DNA of 64,000 nt from Halobacteriales archaeon (GTDB lineage: Archaea > Halobacteriota > Halobacteria > Halobacteriales > SKSH01): contig SKSD01000010.1 in NCBI GenBank assembly GCA_007118145.1, positions 1-64,000 of the forward strand, in the 5' to 3' direction. Shown here piece after piece: positions 63,140-64,000 of the stretch (the stretch's first letter is position 1; each line of letters opens with the position of its first letter). A program made the position numbers and the translations under genes. The notes under the pieces are model-generated. The model was not told the origin of the DNA. It did no database searches and was given only the letters and a program-made list of their open reading frames with translations.

Positions 63140-63799
63140 ATGGCAAGCAATGGCGTGGATAACGGGACATCCACACCGATGGCGGTACAAGCCTGGAAAG
63201 CGCTCACGGCATCAGCCTTACAGGGTGTCAGGGCGACCAATCAGGCGATGCTTGCGCCGATCAAGGCCGGCGCCGCAGCCGCTGACACCGTCACCAACGA
63301 CCCGACGGGCCATGAGGAGGCGACCATCCCGTCGATCGCCTATGAGGACGCCTACTGGAGCTTCGAACGAACCGTCGATGAGGTCGACGAGCTCAGTGTG
63401 GGCGACCTAGTCCGGTTCACCAAGCGCGTCACCGCCGAGGACGTGAGTGGGTTCGCGAATATCAGCGGTGACACGAACCGACTGCACCTCGACGAGCGGT
63501 TCGCCCAACGAACCAGATTCGCCACGAGGATCGTTCATGGGACGCTCGTCTCGGGGATGATCTCAGCGGCTCTGGCCAGGTTACCGGGACTCACCATCTA
63601 TCTCAGTCAGGACCTCGAGTTCCTCGGCCCGGTGGAGATCGGTGAGACGCTCACCGCCACAGTCGAGGTCGTCGAAGACCTCGGTAACGGGCGGTACCGA
63701 CTCTCGACGGTCATCGAGAACGACGATGGTGAGCTCGTCATCGACGGTGAGGCGACCGTCCTTGTCGATCCGATCGAAACCGATCAGGGACAGCACTGA
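63140..63799 (+). CDS. phaJ: MaoC-type (R)-specific enoyl-CoA hydratase PhaJ
   Basis: A 219-residue hot-dog-fold hydratase that turns fatty-acid oxidation intermediates into (R)-3-hydroxyacyl-CoA for PhaC. The catalytic Asp and His are in ISGDTNRLHLDE (D-x-N-x-x-H), and IVHGTLVSGMISAAL and LEFLGPVEIGE follow. About 85 N-terminal residues (AVQAWKALTASALQGVRATNQAM and beyond) are phasin-like helical and precede the hydratase domain, so the enzyme may be tethered to PHA granules. It is divergent from the phaR operon. Confidence 0.85.
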   Translation: MASNGVDNGTSTPMAVQAWKALTASALQGVRATNQAMLAPIKAGAAAADTVTNDPTGHEEATIPSIAYEDAYWSFERTVDEVDELSVGDLVRFTKRVTAEDVSGFANISGDTNRLHLDERFAQRTRFATRIVHGTLVSGMISAALARLPGLTIYLSQDLEFLGPVEIGETLTATVEVVEDLGNGRYRLSTVIENDDGELVIDGEATVLVDPIETDQGQH

Positions 63800-64000
63800 A
63801 TCTGAGACGCTCCAGTCGGATTGTTGAGTTCTAACGCACGGACCATATCCTCGAACGAGCAGGTGGTATGACCAGTCGAACACGGTGCCAGTGCACGGGT
63901 CTCACCGCCAGAGGCATCGGTGACCTCGATCGCGAACGTGGGGAACACGATGACCTCCTCCTCGCTGTCGAGCAGGTGGTTCACACGACGATAACGTTCG
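63784..64000 (-). CDS. Partial gene at right edge, unknown function
   Basis: An open frame runs from beyond the right edge to the stop at 63784-63786, overlapping the phaJ end by 16 bases. About 72 residues are visible, acidic with EEEVIVFPTFAIEVTD and four cysteines in ALAPCSTGHTTCSF and IQCCP. No family can be recognised from this C-terminal piece. The GTG at 63984 could be an internal start. Confidence 0.5.
   Translation of the reverse strand, partial: ERYRRVNHLLDSEEEVIVFPTFAIEVTDASGGETRALAPCSTGHTTCSFEDMVRALELNNPTGASQIQCCP

Noticed and set aside
1-64000. CRISPR arrays, rRNA, tRNA or prophage
   Set aside because: No regular short repeats with spacers, no cloverleaf-forming sequence and no structural phage genes were seen.

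Overview
The window comes from a haloarchaeon (class Halobacteria). The evidence is strongly acidic soluble proteins, Tat-type lipoproteins with a twin-arginine and a lipobox Cys, PGF-CTERM tails, an AglB-type oligosaccharyltransferase, a family of PAS/GAF sensor kinases, the archaeal MoxR/DUF58 system, and many TATA-like boxes about 27 bases before an ATG (leaderless transcripts). A genus cannot be named from sequence alone. No rRNA, tRNA, CRISPR array or intact transposase was found.

Layout. 1-5.3 kb: a short-chain dehydrogenase, a strongly structured and unidentified non-coding RNA (about 805-1082, minus strand), a MacB-like ABC exporter pair and a PLP decarboxylase. 5.2-11.4 kb: a large DUF4129-type membrane protein, a lipoprotein, two tiny tandem genes missed by length cut-offs, a DUF5694 protein, two multi-span membrane proteins and a beta-helix gene fragment. 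11.4-30.4 kb: ATP-dependent PEP carboxykinase, a universal stress protein, a HEAT-protein/glycosyltransferase/kinase cluster, surface proteins with PGF-CTERM tails, and sensor kinases, one of which has lost its phospho-acceptor histidine. 30.8-37.9 kb: a MoxR/DUF58/DUF4350 system split into two convergent halves around another kinase. 38.1-40.6 kb: a divergent pair including a four-fold LEA14/WHy repeat protein.

40.6-56.4 kb is a cell-surface glycan region: two sugar-nucleotidyltransferases with left-handed beta-helix tails, GlmS, an alkaline-phosphatase-superfamily enzyme, a PAPS-reductase-family protein, a flippase, two glycosyltransferases, a methyltransferase, AglB and a DUF368 lipid-carrier transporter. 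Together they could make UDP-amino sugars, build and flip a lipid-linked glycan, transfer it to protein and recycle the dolichyl phosphate carrier.

56.4-64.0 kb holds a PQQ-type sugar dehydrogenase lipoprotein and a nearly complete polyhydroxyalkanoate (PHA) pathway: a two-subunit haloarchaeal beta-ketothiolase, FabG/PhaB reductase, the class III synthase PhaC with PhaE, the phasin PhaP, the AbrB-like regulator PhaR and the hydratase PhaJ. A tandem 10-bp repeat lies between phaR and phaJ.

Two copies of an IS200/IS605-like terminal hairpin element, one sharp and one decayed, are the only mobile-element traces seen.
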